Assembly: GCF_004799665.1 (NCBI RefSeq)
Contig: NZ_CP031310.1
Span: forward strand, 984,887-1,048,886
Direction: 5' to 3'
DNA from: Halapricum salinum
GTDB taxonomy: Archaea > Halobacteriota > Halobacteria > Halobacteriales > Haloarculaceae
DNA length: 64,000 bases
Under the pieces are notes generated by a model. That model had not been told where the DNA came from. It saw only the letters and a list, made by a program, of their open reading frames with translations, and searched no databases. Positions 17,558 through 26,302 of the stretch are shown here, piece after piece. Positions within the stretch are counted from its first letter, which is position 1. Each line of letters begins with the position of its first letter. The position numbers and the translations under genes were made by a program.

Positions 17558-18589
17558 GTGGAGACGACCCATCGAATCGTCACGGGCGACGCACGCGACC
17601 TCGACCTCCCCAGCGACAGCGTCGACCTCGTCGTCACCTCACCGCCGTACCCGATGATCGAGATGTGGGACGACGTCTTCGCCGCTCTCGATCCCGCTAT
17701 CGGCGCGGCGCTCGACGCCGGCGACGGCGACCGTGCCTTCGATTTGATGCACGACGTTCTGGACTCGGTGTGGGCCGAACTGCAGCGCGTGCTCGCACCC
17801 GGCGCGATCGCGGCGATCAACGTCGGCGACGCCACCCGCAATCTCGATCGCTTTCGGCAGTATCCCAACACTGCGGAGATCACGCGCCGCCTTCGCGAGC
17901 GCGGCTTCGACGTGCTCCCCGATATCGTCTGGCGAAAACCCGCAAACAGCGGCGCGAAGTTCATGGGATCGGGGATGATTCCGCCGAACGCCTATCCGAC
18001 GCTCGAGCACGAGTCGATCCTGCTCGTCCGCAACGGCGGCCGCCGGTCGTTTCCGGCCGGGGCCGATCGCCGCTACGAGAGCGCGTACTTCTGGGAGGAG
18101 CGCAACCGCTGGTTCTCGGACCTGTGGACCGACGTCCGTGGAACCGGCCAGGACCTCGACGCGGGCGTCCGAGACCGCTCGGGTGCGTTCCCGGTCGAGA
18201 TCCCGCTACGCCTGATCCGGATGTTTTCGGTCTACGGCGACACCGTCCTCGACCCCTTCTGGGGGACCGGCACGACCAGCCTGGCCGCGATGTTCGCGGG
18301 CCGACACTCGGTGGGTTACGAACGCGACGCCGACCTCCGGGCGGCGTTCGACCACCGCATCGACGGGGTCAGCGTGCGTTCGCGCGAACGTGCTCGCGAG
18401 CGACTCCAGCGTCACGAATCGTGGGTCGCCGATCACGAAGCCGACGGCGGCGACCTCGAATACGAGGCCGACTATTACGACACGCCTGTTCGGACGAAAC
18501 AGGAGCGCGGAATCCGCCTCTATACCGTCGCGGACGTTCGCGAGACTGCGGACGGATACACGGCGACCCACGCGCCCTACGACCCCTAA
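17558..18589 (+). CDS. zim: CTAG-specific DNA methyltransferase (Zim family)
   Basis: This 343-residue amino-methyltransferase has the catalytic T-S-P-P-Y-P motif near residue 28 and a SAM-binding D-P-F-W-G-T-G-T-T at residues about 229-237, the N4/N6 beta-class order. The W-R-K-P-A-N-S-G-A-K-F-M-G-S-G segment matches my knowledge of the orphan haloarchaeal Zim methylase (HVO_0794), which modifies CTAG. The start is GTG 17558. No restriction endonuclease gene is adjacent. CTAG is rare in the window, as is usual in haloarchaea. Confidence 0.85.
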   Translation: METTHRIVTGDARDLDLPSDSVDLVVTSPPYPMIEMWDDVFAALDPAIGAALDAGDGDRAFDLMHDVLDSVWAELQRVLAPGAIAAINVGDATRNLDRFRQYPNTAEITRRLRERGFDVLPDIVWRKPANSGAKFMGSGMIPPNAYPTLEHESILLVRNGGRRSFPAGADRRYESAYFWEERNRWFSDLWTDVRGTGQDLDAGVRDRSGAFPVEIPLRLIRMFSVYGDTVLDPFWGTGTTSLAAMFAGRHSVGYERDADLRAAFDHRIDGVSVRSRERARERLQRHESWVADHEADGGDLEYEADYYDTPVRTKQERGIRLYTVADVRETADGYTATHAPYDP

Positions 18590-18625
18590 CGGGGAGCTTT
18601 TGTCCCGGCCGGCACAACGACGCCT

Positions 18626-19342
18626 ATGAACTTCGACTCGTTCGTGCTGGCGGCCGCAACCGCCGACCTGCACGACGAACCCGACGCCCGCGAGCACGCC
18701 GACTGCGTGGAGTTTCGGATGGATCTGGCCGACGATCCCCTGACCGCGCTCGACGCCTACGACGGTGAACTACCGATCCTCGCGACGAACCGTGCCGAGT
18801 GGGACGGCGGCGAGGCCGACGACGACGCGACACGACTGGACGTACTCGAAACCGCGGTCGAGTACGACGCCGTCGAGGCGGTCGATATCGAACTGAAGAC
18901 CATGCGCGACGGCGGGACGACCGGCACCGGACAGCCGGGCGTCGACGGCGAGCGCGTGGCCGCTCACGCCCGCGAGCACGGCGCGAACGTGGTCGTCTCA
19001 TGGCACGACTTCGAGGCCACGCCCGGGATGGGAGAGTTACAGGAGACGCTGCGTGAGGCCTGCGAGTACGGCGACGTCGGCAAAGTCGCCGTGACGGCCC
19101 AGGCACGAGCGGACGTGCTGGACCTGCTGGTCGCGACCCGGGCTGCGACCGCCGAGGGCGACACCGTTGCGACGATGGCGATGGGCGAACCCGGCCGTCA
19201 CTCCCGGGCGGTCGCGCCCCTCTACGGCTCGCGGATCGGGTACGCGCCCGTCGATCCCGCCGAGGCGACCGCGCCGGGGCAGTACGATCTGACGACGCTG
19301 CGGAAACTGATCGACACGCTCGCGGGAGAAAGTCAAGCTTAA
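18626..19342 (+). CDS. aroD: 3-dehydroquinate dehydratase type I
   Basis: This 238-residue enzyme dehydrates 3-dehydroquinate to 3-dehydroshikimate. Type I features are E-F-R-M-D near residue 31, the catalytic His region V-S-W-H-D-F, the Schiff-base Lys in G-K-V-A-V-T-A, and the closing motif M-G-E-P-G-R-H-S-R. It lies near aroB' and aroA', so three early shikimate-pathway genes are within 8 kb. Confidence 0.94.
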   Translation: MNFDSFVLAAATADLHDEPDAREHADCVEFRMDLADDPLTALDAYDGELPILATNRAEWDGGEADDDATRLDVLETAVEYDAVEAVDIELKTMRDGGTTGTGQPGVDGERVAAHAREHGANVVVSWHDFEATPGMGELQETLREACEYGDVGKVAVTAQARADVLDLLVATRAATAEGDTVATMAMGEPGRHSRAVAPLYGSRIGYAPVDPAEATAPGQYDLTTLRKLIDTLAGESQA

Positions 19343-19348
19343 CAACGT

Positions 19349-19777
19349 ATGACCGAGAATTCCAGCGATACGGTGTCAGGATCGCAAAAGCGCCCGTGGC
19401 TCGCGGCTGCTCTCTCGTTGCTCTACCCAGGTGTGGGCCACCTCTACTTGCGGGAGTGGGTTCGAGCAGCGCTGTGGTTCGGGCTGCTCGTCACGGCTGC
19501 GCTCGTGCTCTTTCCCGCCGATATCACGCCGGAGACGGCCAGCATCGATGCACTGATCGAGATGAGCCGACAGCTCCCGCTGTACGCCCAGTTGACCATG
19601 CTGGTACTCACGGTGTTGTGCATGCTCGACGCCTACGCGCTGGCGAGCCGGCACAACGAGACTGTCTCCCGGGAAGCTGGCGAGGCCGCCAGTCGCTGTC
19701 CGTCATGCGGCCACGACCTCGAAGACGAAGAACTCGATTTCTGCCCGTGGTGTGCCGAACCGCTGAGTGAAGAGTAA
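19349..19777 (+). CDS. small membrane protein with C-terminal zinc ribbon
   Basis: This 142-residue protein has hydrophobic segments near residues 15-60 and 80-105 and a C-terminal zinc ribbon C-P-S-C-G ... C-P-W-C near residues 115-135. The N-terminal P-W-L-A-A-A-L-S-L-L-Y-P-G-V-G-H-L-Y resembles TM2-like small membrane proteins. It starts 6 nt after aroD and is probably cotranscribed. Function unknown. Confidence 0.75.
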   Translation: MTENSSDTVSGSQKRPWLAAALSLLYPGVGHLYLREWVRAALWFGLLVTAALVLFPADITPETASIDALIEMSRQLPLYAQLTMLVLTVLCMLDAYALASRHNETVSREAGEAASRCPSCGHDLEDEELDFCPWCAEPLSEE

Positions 19778-21022
19778 TCAGTCTCCATCGGACTCGAACC
19801 GCCGCATGACGGCCGTCTCGATCGGTTTCGAGTACGACATCAGCGTCGTGCCGATGATCGCCATCACCAGCACGTAGCCGACGGCGAACGCGCTGATCTG
19901 ATTCGCAGTCTCCTGCGGGATCGTCCCTGCGGCCGCACCCGAGACCGCGAGCGTTGCGATGATGAGTGAGAACTCCCCGCGAGTCGTCATCGCGAGCCCG
20001 ACTCGCGTGGACCGGCGAGCGTCCAGATCGAAGGCCCGACCGCCGAGAAAGCCACTGAGGAACTTCGTGGGCGTACTCGCGAGCATGGCGACGGCGATCA
20101 GGCCCGCGACGCCGGCGACCAGGTACGGGTCGGTCACCAGCCCGATCCAGAAGAAAAACACCGCGGCGAACGTGTCCCGGAACGGTTCGAGCAACTCCTC
20201 GATCTGCTGGACGTGGCCAGTCGAGGCGAAGCCCATCCCGACGAAGAAGGCCGCGACCGCCTCGCTCACGCCCAGCGCCAGCGCGGCGCCGGCGACCAGC
20301 ACAGTGAGGCCGATCGTCCGCAACACCACGAACTCGTGTGAGTTCGTCCCGAGCAGGCGCTCGAACAGGGGCGTCCCGAACTGGACCGCGACGAGCAAGA
20401 GGGCGATGAATCCGAGCCCGACCCCGACCGACGTCGCGGCTGCGGCGACGTCGCCACCGCCGAGGACGACGGCGGCGGTCACCGCCAGATAGACCGCGAT
20501 CAGGAGGTCCTCGTAGACCAGTACGCCGAGGATCGGCTCGGCCTCGTCGTTGGCGATCCAGCCCAGATCGAGCAGCGACTTGGTGATGATCGCGGACGAG
20601 GAGATGTAGACGATCCCGGCGACCAGAAACGCCGGCAGTAACGAACCGAAGAACAGCCAGCCCAGCGCGAACCCGACGGGGAAGTTGATCAGGGCGTCGA
20701 TCGTCCCGGCCCGTCCGATCTGTTTGCGACGGGCGAGCAGTCGCTCGATGTTGAACTCCAGCCCGAGGAAGAAGAGGAGAAAGACGATCCCCAGTTCCGC
20801 GCCGAGTTCGACGAACTCCGTCTCGGCGATGTACAGGCCCTCTCTCGGGAGCGCGGTGCCGGCGACCGAACTCGGGAGGTCGAGCCGACCGACGACGTAC
20901 TCACTGGCGACCATCCCGGTCACGATGTAGAAGGGGATGACCGACTGGCCGAGCCGGTTCGCGAACCAGCCGACAGTCGCGATCGACGCGAACATGACGC
21001 CGACTTCGAGGAGGTTAGCCAC
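19778..21022 (-). CDS. CPA2-family cation:proton antiporter (KefB/NapA-like)
   Basis: This 414-residue protein has about 12-13 hydrophobic segments and CPA2 features such as F-L-L-F-F-L-G-L-E-F and the Y-E-D-L-L segment near residue 170. It would exchange K+ or Na+ for H+. It has no C-terminal nucleotide-binding domain; the separate RCK-C gene just upstream on the same strand (21086-21574) probably supplies regulation, as in KhtTU-type systems. Confidence 0.9.
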   Translation of the reverse strand: MANLLEVGVMFASIATVGWFANRLGQSVIPFYIVTGMVASEYVVGRLDLPSSVAGTALPREGLYIAETEFVELGAELGIVFLLFFLGLEFNIERLLARRKQIGRAGTIDALINFPVGFALGWLFFGSLLPAFLVAGIVYISSSAIITKSLLDLGWIANDEAEPILGVLVYEDLLIAVYLAVTAAVVLGGGDVAAAATSVGVGLGFIALLLVAVQFGTPLFERLLGTNSHEFVVLRTIGLTVLVAGAALALGVSEAVAAFFVGMGFASTGHVQQIEELLEPFRDTFAAVFFFWIGLVTDPYLVAGVAGLIAVAMLASTPTKFLSGFLGGRAFDLDARRSTRVGLAMTTRGEFSLIIATLAVSGAAAGTIPQETANQISAFAVGYVLVMAIIGTTLMSYSKPIETAVMRRFESDGD

Positions 21023-21085
21023 GGCTCTGCACCCCCGCGCGGTACGGTCTCGATCGCGGTCGCCGTCGCCCTGTCACACCTGCGT

Positions 21086-21574
21086 TCATCCGTCACCGAC
21101 CAGCAGGTCCTCGAAGGCGTCACACTCCTCGCCCGTCCCGATGACGACGACCGTGTCTCCCTCCCGGAGTTCGGTTTCGGGACTCGGGCTCTCGAGCGTC
21201 TGGCCACCCCGCTCGATCGCGACGATGATCACGCCCGTCTCTCTGCCGACGTGCGCGCCCCCGATCGTCTCGCCGGCCAGCGGCGAGCCGGGCTGGATCT
21301 CGTACCACTCCAGCAAGATCCCACCGGGAAGCGTCGTCTTCTGTTTCTCGGCCTCGACCGGCTGGAAGTACGCCCCCTCCAGAATCGTCCCGACCGTCCG
21401 CGCGAGGTCGTCGTTCAGTTCGAACAGTTTCTCTGAGTCTGCGTCCGGCGTCGGACGCCGGAACACCTCCCGCTTGCCCGTGTTGTGTGTGACGATGATC
21501 AGATCGACGTCCCCGTCGAGGTCGACGACGTGTTTCTTGCCCACGCCGGGCAGGTCGCTCTCTTCGATTGTCAT
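21086..21574 (-). CDS. RCK-C (TrkA-C) domain regulator of the antiporter, KhtT-like
   Basis: This 162-residue soluble protein ends in a TrkA-C domain (residues about 85-158: G-S-P-L-A-G-E-T-I ... G-V-I-I-V-A-I-E-R-G-G ... L-R-E-G-D-T-V-V-V-I-G). The N-terminal half resembles the KhtT N-terminal domain. It lies 63 nt upstream of the antiporter gene and is likely its gating subunit, sensing a small ligand or pH. Confidence 0.85.
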   Translation of the reverse strand: MTIEESDLPGVGKKHVVDLDGDVDLIIVTHNTGKREVFRRPTPDADSEKLFELNDDLARTVGTILEGAYFQPVEAEKQKTTLPGGILLEWYEIQPGSPLAGETIGGAHVGRETGVIIVAIERGGQTLESPSPETELREGDTVVVIGTGEECDAFEDLLVGDG

Positions 21575-21596
21575 GGTCGTACTCGCGGCGGCACGC

Positions 21597-21606
21597 CTAT
21601 AAAAAC
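21597..21606 (-). promoter_or_regulatory. TATA box for the RCK-C/antiporter operon
   Basis: Read on the minus strand the box is gtttttatag, 22 nt before the start codon at 21574, typical of leaderless haloarchaeal promoters. Confidence 0.6.
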
Positions 21607-21620
21607 TCAGATGGGCGCGG

Positions 21621-22796
21621 TCACTTCTCGATGATCGACTCTTCGACGGCCTCGCCGAAGTGTCGCGCGGTATCCTCGTAGTAGATCAGAATCTCGTCGC
21701 CGGGTTCGAGGTCAGTGACGGCTTTGCGCCCCTCGCGGGTGCGAACCTTGATCGTCTCGGCGTTCTGCAGCAGTGTCTCTATGCGGTCGACGTCGCCGTC
21801 CTCGCGCTGTAGTTTCGCCTGCACGCGAAACATCGGTCGTTTCTCGATCTTCGCGCGGCCGACGATGGCCTCGCGGGTGTGGCCCTCGCTGTCGACGACC
21901 TGGACCTCGTCGCCGCTCTGCAACTCCGAGAGGTACTTCGTGCCGCCGTCGGGCGTCCGGACGTAGGCGTGGACCGCGCCGGCGTTGACCCGGAAGGGGC
22001 GGGAGGCGACGTAGGGTGACTCGGCGGTCTCTGCGTGGACGAAAAAGAGGCCACGGGACATCGATCCGACGAGCATCCCCTCGTCGTGTTCCAGCAGGCT
22101 CCCGGTGTCGATACAGACCCGGTCCGCGGAGCCGGTCTGCTCGACAGCCGTCACTTCGGCGTACGTGAGTTCGAGGGACTCGCGGCCGGCCTCGTCCCGA
22201 ACTTCGACGGTCTTTCTGATCTCGTCGGGGTCGTCGGTGTCCAGCAGGACGCCGTCCGCGCCGATCTCGAGCGTCTCGTAGGCGGTGCGGGCGTCCCCGG
22301 CGGTCTGGACGCCGGTGATGAGGTCGGTCTCCTCGCCGACGCGGGCGATCAGATTCTCCAGGGGGATGATCTGCCAGTCGTCGCCGATGACGATGGTGTA
22401 GTCGGCTTCCGTCGCGACTTCTTCGGCGAAGCCCTCGTAGTCCTTGCTCAGGATGCGGACGTAGCCGCCGTCGGGACCGTCCTCGGCCCGCAGCGCAGAG
22501 AGGTCCGCAGAGCCCGAGAAGTCCGCAGGTAGCTCGACAGTGCCGTCGCCCTCGCCGTCCTTGCCGACGATGGTGGCGTCCGGTTCGGGTTCGTCGCCCT
22601 CGGCCTCCATCACGTGGACGTCGCCCCCGGCGAAGGCAGCGATGTTGACCTGCCCGAGTTCCCGGACGCGGTCGACGTCGTGTTTGTCCACCAGAACCCA
22701 GTCGACGCCGGCCTCCAGCCCGGCAGTGATCCGTCGCTTCCGTGTCTCCCAGTCGCCGACGTCGCTGTCGGCCTTGAGCCAGACGGTCCGTGTCAT
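21621..22796 (-). CDS. aroB': 3-dehydroquinate synthase II (AroB')
   Basis: This 391-residue protein matches archaeal 3-dehydroquinate synthase II, which oxidatively deaminates and cyclises 2-amino-3,7-dideoxy-D-threo-hept-6-ulosonate to 3-dehydroquinate using NAD+. Characteristic segments are W-L-K-A-D near the start, the mid-protein G-A-D-G-V-L-L-D-T and the C-terminal half with S-R-P-F-R-V-N-A-G-A-V-H-A-Y. The internal ATG 22796 is used; the longer frame lacks family similarity. Its substrate is the product of AroA' encoded at 25384-26178. Confidence 0.95.
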   Translation of the reverse strand: MTRTVWLKADSDVGDWETRKRRITAGLEAGVDWVLVDKHDVDRVRELGQVNIAAFAGGDVHVMEAEGDEPEPDATIVGKDGEGDGTVELPADFSGSADLSALRAEDGPDGGYVRILSKDYEGFAEEVATEADYTIVIGDDWQIIPLENLIARVGEETDLITGVQTAGDARTAYETLEIGADGVLLDTDDPDEIRKTVEVRDEAGRESLELTYAEVTAVEQTGSADRVCIDTGSLLEHDEGMLVGSMSRGLFFVHAETAESPYVASRPFRVNAGAVHAYVRTPDGGTKYLSELQSGDEVQVVDSEGHTREAIVGRAKIEKRPMFRVQAKLQREDGDVDRIETLLQNAETIKVRTREGRKAVTDLEPGDEILIYYEDTARHFGEAVEESIIEK

Positions 22797-22890
22797 TGTC
22801 CCTACGCTCGCAGTCGGGGCGCTTGAGAGTGGCGGTTGCTGCCGACCGTGCCGACGACGAGCCGACATCGACACCTCCGCCTGTTCAGTC

Positions 22891-23301
22891 TCAGTCCACT
22901 CGTCGCTGGCCGACTGGTCGCTGTGAGTCGCCGACGGCGGCGCGTGCGTCCGCAACCGATTCCGTCTCCAGAAGCCGTTCGAGTCGGCGCTCGAACTCGG
23001 CGTCGGTGAGTTCGCCGCGGGCGTAGCGCCGCCGGAGGTCGTCCAGCGCGTCTGCCTGCCCGGACTCCGCCGTGCCATCTCTTCCCCGCTCGCGGTCCGC
23101 CTCGGCGCGTTTGGCCAGCCCGACCGCGATAGGCATGACGACACCGAAGCCGACGATGAAAGTCACCCAGAAGAACTCGAAGCCGGCCGCGAGTAGTCCG
23201 AACGCGACTGTCAGCGTGAGTACGGTGACGGCACCTGGAACGAGCGGCGCGAGCGAGTCACTGTCCTCGAGATCGAATGCGCATCTGTCTGCGTGTTTCA
23301 T
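22891..23301 (-). CDS. small membrane protein with SHOCT domain
   Basis: This 136-residue protein has two hydrophobic helices (residues about 20-65) and a SHOCT motif near residues 88-118 (L-R-R-R-Y-A-R-G-E-L-T-D-A-E-F), a short helical oligomerisation module common in haloarchaeal membrane proteins. It is divergent from the lipoprotein gene at 23413. Specific function unknown. Confidence 0.75.
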   Translation of the reverse strand: MKHADRCAFDLEDSDSLAPLVPGAVTVLTLTVAFGLLAAGFEFFWVTFIVGFGVVMPIAVGLAKRAEADRERGRDGTAESGQADALDDLRRRYARGELTDAEFERRLERLLETESVADARAAVGDSQRPVGQRRVD

Positions 23302-23379
23302 GTCTGCATCGAGGGCCGCAAGTACGGTGAGTCTTCTACCAACGTGTTGGGCTCGATGATCGCGGATCGCGAACAGGTG

Positions 23380-23388
23380 TTTATTTAT
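23380..23388 (+). promoter_or_regulatory. TATA box for the lipoprotein gene
   Basis: The box tttatttat ends 25 nt before the ATG at 23413 in the divergent gap, supporting that internal start over the longer upstream frame. Confidence 0.6.
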
Positions 23389-23412
23389 CTCCAGTTTGTG
23401 GAGTGGATAGAT

Positions 23413-24357
23413 ATGCGACGGATAGCCCTCCTGCTCGTCTGTGTGTTCGGACTCGCGCTGGCGGGGTGTTCAGGTCCGAGCGACGGGACGGGTGGCGGCC
23501 CTGCCGCGGATCTCACTGCCGCCGAGCCGCCGCCGATCACGACCGAACGGACTCCTTCGGACGGTCCGCGAGGCGGAAAGACAGTCGAGACGGCGAGGCC
23601 CGACGCGACCTTCGAGGGCGTCGAGATGCCGCCTGGCACCGACAGACGGGGGATCGTCAATAGCGACGCGCTCGCACGAGCTAACGAGCGACTGTTGGGC
23701 GGGACGGACTTCGTGCTCGAAATCAACGAGACCACCGCAGAATGGACGAACGGAACGGTCGAGTTCCGTCGTGTTACCCGGGGAACAATCGCCGTGAGCG
23801 ACGACGTAGCCACGTACCAGTCCAACTACGTCCGCCTGCACGCCGAGGAGCGACGCGTACTACAGAGGGAGGGGTACATCGAGAACGGGACCGAGTACAG
23901 CGTCGAGAACGAGACCAGATACGACGCCGAAAACGGGACCATCCAGCACACCGAAAACGAGACGTATCGAAGTATGAGTAGATCAGTCTCGAGACTGAGC
24001 GAATCGACCGCTCGGTTCACGCTCAAGGGGCAACTCGACAGTGGTCACTGGGTGCCGACCGACACCACGACTGTCGACGGTCGCCCAGCGATCGCCTTTA
24101 TTTTCAGCCCCAGTGACGATTCCGAGATGTCCTTTGGAGGACGAATGGTGGTCGATACGCGCGGGCTCGTCCACGAACTCAGCTATCGGGTCGACCGTCG
24201 AGATGGACCAGAGCGGCGGGTCGTCTCGGTCACCTACGATCTCGACACGCCCGCCAGCGTCGATCCCGACCCGCCGCCGTGGCTACCGGCAGCCATCGAT
24301 GCCACCGAGAGTGCGGACCGACCAGCCGAACCGACCGTCACGACGGTCCCAGAGTGA
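23413..24357 (+). CDS. secreted lipoprotein of unknown function
   Basis: This 314-residue protein begins M-R-R-I-A-L-L-L-V-C with a hydrophobic signal and lipobox A-L-A-G-C-S (Cys near residue 19), so it is a Sec-type lipoprotein. Ser/Thr/Pro-rich linkers follow. Between residues about 140 and 200 there is an unusual run of N-G-T and E-N-E/G-T repeats, giving many potential N-glycosylation sequons. The C-terminal part is beta-rich, vaguely like outer lipoprotein carrier folds seen in haloarchaeal lipoproteins. No named family recognised. Confidence 0.72.
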   Translation: MRRIALLLVCVFGLALAGCSGPSDGTGGGPAADLTAAEPPPITTERTPSDGPRGGKTVETARPDATFEGVEMPPGTDRRGIVNSDALARANERLLGGTDFVLEINETTAEWTNGTVEFRRVTRGTIAVSDDVATYQSNYVRLHAEERRVLQREGYIENGTEYSVENETRYDAENGTIQHTENETYRSMSRSVSRLSESTARFTLKGQLDSGHWVPTDTTTVDGRPAIAFIFSPSDDSEMSFGGRMVVDTRGLVHELSYRVDRRDGPERRVVSVTYDLDTPASVDPDPPPWLPAAIDATESADRPAEPTVTTVPE

Positions 24358-24415
24358 GCCGTTCCCGACCGTCGAGACCCAGAAACTCTTGTACTGTGGC
24401 CGACTAGGCCTTCCA

Positions 24416-25090
24416 ATGACTTACGACACCGTCCTGTTCGACCTTGACAGCACGCTGTGTCGCTCGACCCAAGACGACGCGGAGGTCCACGCCGCGGCCT
24501 TCGAACGGGCGGGGATCGATCCCTTCTGTGACGTCCAGACCATCCGCGAGGTCGGACCCGGGGTCGGCAACGCCGACAGCGACCACGATTTCTTCCGACG
24601 ACTGTTCGGCCTCGCGGCCGAGCGCGTCGACGCCGGCTCGGTCGACACCGACGCGCTCGCCAGGGCGACCCTCGCAGTGAAAGACGACACGGCCGTCGAA
24701 TGGCGACCCGGTGCCCGGCAAGCGTTCGAAGCGGCCCGCGAACGAGCGACAGTCGGCCTCGTCACCAACGGCAGCCGAGAGACACAGCAGACCAAACTCG
24801 ACGTACTCGGGCTCGACGACGCCTTCGAGACGGTCGTCTACGCCGGTGACGGCCCCGCTCCCAAACCCAGTCCCGATCCCTTTCACGAGGCGCTCGACGC
24901 GCTCGACCGCGATCCCGCGGAGGGGCTGTACGTCGGCAACGACTACCGGGCGGACGTGATCGGCGCGAAACGCGCCGGACTGCGAGCCTGCTGGGTCCCC
25001 GACGAACATGACCTGGGCGCGCCTGCCGACCCGGCGCACACGCCGGATTATACGTTCGACTCCCCGGACGGGCTGGCGACCATCTTCTAG
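24416..25090 (+). CDS. HAD-superfamily hydrolase
   Basis: This 224-residue phosphatase-like protein has the four HAD motifs: F-D-L-D-S-T-L at residues 8-14 (nucleophile Asp), T-N-G-S-R near 119, K-P-S-P-D-P near 150 and G-N-D-Y-R-A-D near 174. The cap is helical, as in phosphoglycolate phosphatase-like members. Substrate cannot be told. Its stop overlaps the stop of the small zinc-finger gene on the other strand. Confidence 0.88.
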   Translation: MTYDTVLFDLDSTLCRSTQDDAEVHAAAFERAGIDPFCDVQTIREVGPGVGNADSDHDFFRRLFGLAAERVDAGSVDTDALARATLAVKDDTAVEWRPGARQAFEAARERATVGLVTNGSRETQQTKLDVLGLDDAFETVVYAGDGPAPKPSPDPFHEALDALDRDPAEGLYVGNDYRADVIGAKRAGLRACWVPDEHDLGAPADPAHTPDYTFDSPDGLATIF

Positions 25091-25257
25091 GCGAGATCGC
25101 CGACCGGATCGCTGAAGATATCGTCCGGATCGATCTCGGAGTGCCTCGACTCGATGTGGCGATAGACGGCGATCCGCGCGCCCTCGAAGGCACAAAATGG
25201 ACACGTCCCGATAACGGGATCGACCACACGTCGCTCGACGGCGGGTGCGTCTGTCAT
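25087..25257 (-). CDS. small C2H2-type zinc-finger protein (56 aa)
   Basis: This short frame reads M-T-D-A-P-A-V-E and contains C-P-F-C followed by H-I-E-S-R-H, a C-x2-C-x(n)-H-x4-H arrangement like a C2H2 zinc finger, then an acidic tail. It uses normal codons for the region and ends convergently with the HAD gene, sharing bases of the CTAG at the two stops. Small zinc-finger microproteins are frequent in haloarchaea. A long imperfect inverted repeat lies directly before its ATG and may contain its promoter. DNA or RNA binding is plausible but unproven. Confidence 0.7.
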   Translation of the reverse strand: MTDAPAVERRVVDPVIGTCPFCAFEGARIAVYRHIESRHSEIDPDDIFSDPVGDLA

Positions 25258-25343
25258 CTATAGTAGCCATTGAAAGTCAATGCACACACGATCGCACGAC
25301 AACAGTGCGATCGGTGTGTAAATCGTTTCAATTGTTACTATAG
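25258..25343. repeat. 86-bp imperfect inverted repeat
   Basis: Two arms of about 40 bp (25258-25297 and 25305-25343) are separated by 7 nt. Outer ends are ctatagta and its complement; the inner stem is cgatcgcac/gtgcgatcg. Between these the arms match only partly. It sits between the AroA' gene and the small zinc-finger gene, both on the minus strand, so it could be a terminator for the first, an operator for the second, or a small mobile element. Confidence 0.75.
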
Positions 25344-25383
25344 TCTGTGTTGTGTACCCGGGCGGAAAACTGTGTCCGCGAGA

Positions 25384-26178
25384 TCAGGGCTCGACGGTCA
25401 GCCCGGCGGCTTCCAGCGCGTCGCGCGCCCTGGCGTCGTCGTGGATGACGCTCGCGACGGCGCTGGTGATCTCCTCGGGGTCGTCGTGCTGGAAGATCGA
25501 CCGCCCCATCGAGACGCCCGCCGCGCCGGCGTCCATCGCACCGCGGACCATCTCCAGGGTCTGCTGATCGGTGCCTTTCGAGCCGCCGGCGATGACGACC
25601 GGTTTGGCGGTCGACTCGACGACGTGGGCGAAACTGTCGGCGTCGCCGCTGTAGGAGGTCTTGATTACGTCCGCGCCCAGTTCCTCGGCCAGTCTGACGG
25701 CGTGGCCCAGGGCCTCGGGATCGGAGCCGTCGATACCCGGCCCGCGGGCGTAGGCCATCGCCAGCACGGGGATGTTGAATCGTCCCGCTTCAGTGGTCAG
25801 CTCACCTAGCTGGGTGATCTGCTCGGGTTCGTACTCGGAGCCGACGTTGATGTGAAAGGAGACGGCGTCGGCGCCCGCTCGGATGGCGTCTTCGACCGTT
25901 CCAGTGAGGCGTTTGTCGTCCTCGTCGGGGCCGATGGTCGTCGAGCCGTTGAGGTGGACGATGTAGCCCGCGCCGTTCTTGTTCGGGTGGACCCGCTCGG
26001 CCAGCCCCTTCTGGGTGAGGACGGCGTCCGCGCCGCCCGCAGTGATCCCGTCGATGGTGGACTCGATGTCTTTGAGGCCTGTGACAGCCCCCATTGTGAT
26101 CCCGTGGTCCATGGGGACGATGAGGTGGCGCCCCCCTGTCCCGATGCGCGCGAGTCGTGCGTCTTTCCCTGCGCTCAT
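25384..26178 (-). CDS. aroA': 2-amino-3,7-dideoxy-D-threo-hept-6-ulosonate synthase (AroA', class I aldolase family)
   Basis: This 264-residue class I aldolase-like enzyme has the catalytic Lys region V-I-K-T-S-Y-S-G, V-P-M-D-H-G-I near the N terminus and G-G-S-K-G near residue 205. In archaea this family makes the seven-carbon precursor of 3-dehydroquinate for aromatic amino acids and is often annotated fba2. ATG 26178 is used; seven extra codons upstream are possible. Together with aroB' and aroD it supports the archaeal DAHP-independent pathway rather than glycolytic FBP aldolase, though the latter cannot be excluded from sequence alone. Confidence 0.9.
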   Translation of the reverse strand: MSAGKDARLARIGTGGRHLIVPMDHGITMGAVTGLKDIESTIDGITAGGADAVLTQKGLAERVHPNKNGAGYIVHLNGSTTIGPDEDDKRLTGTVEDAIRAGADAVSFHINVGSEYEPEQITQLGELTTEAGRFNIPVLAMAYARGPGIDGSDPEALGHAVRLAEELGADVIKTSYSGDADSFAHVVESTAKPVVIAGGSKGTDQQTLEMVRGAMDAGAAGVSMGRSIFQHDDPEEITSAVASVIHDDARARDALEAAGLTVEP

Positions 26179-26302
26179 TAGTATGTGACTCTGTGGCAAG
26201 TGACGGTTAAAACGATTTCGAGACGCCGACCCGCTGGCGACACGCTCGGCGGGACAGTGCCGGACCGAAACGTCTGTGTCGCTGGCGCACGCACCCGTCG
26301 GT

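Noticed and set aside
17484-17558. Repeated cgggcagacgt at about 17493 and 17548 as a regulatory pair
   Set aside because: Only 11 bp long, without symmetry, and one copy overlaps the start of the methylase gene; chance is likely.
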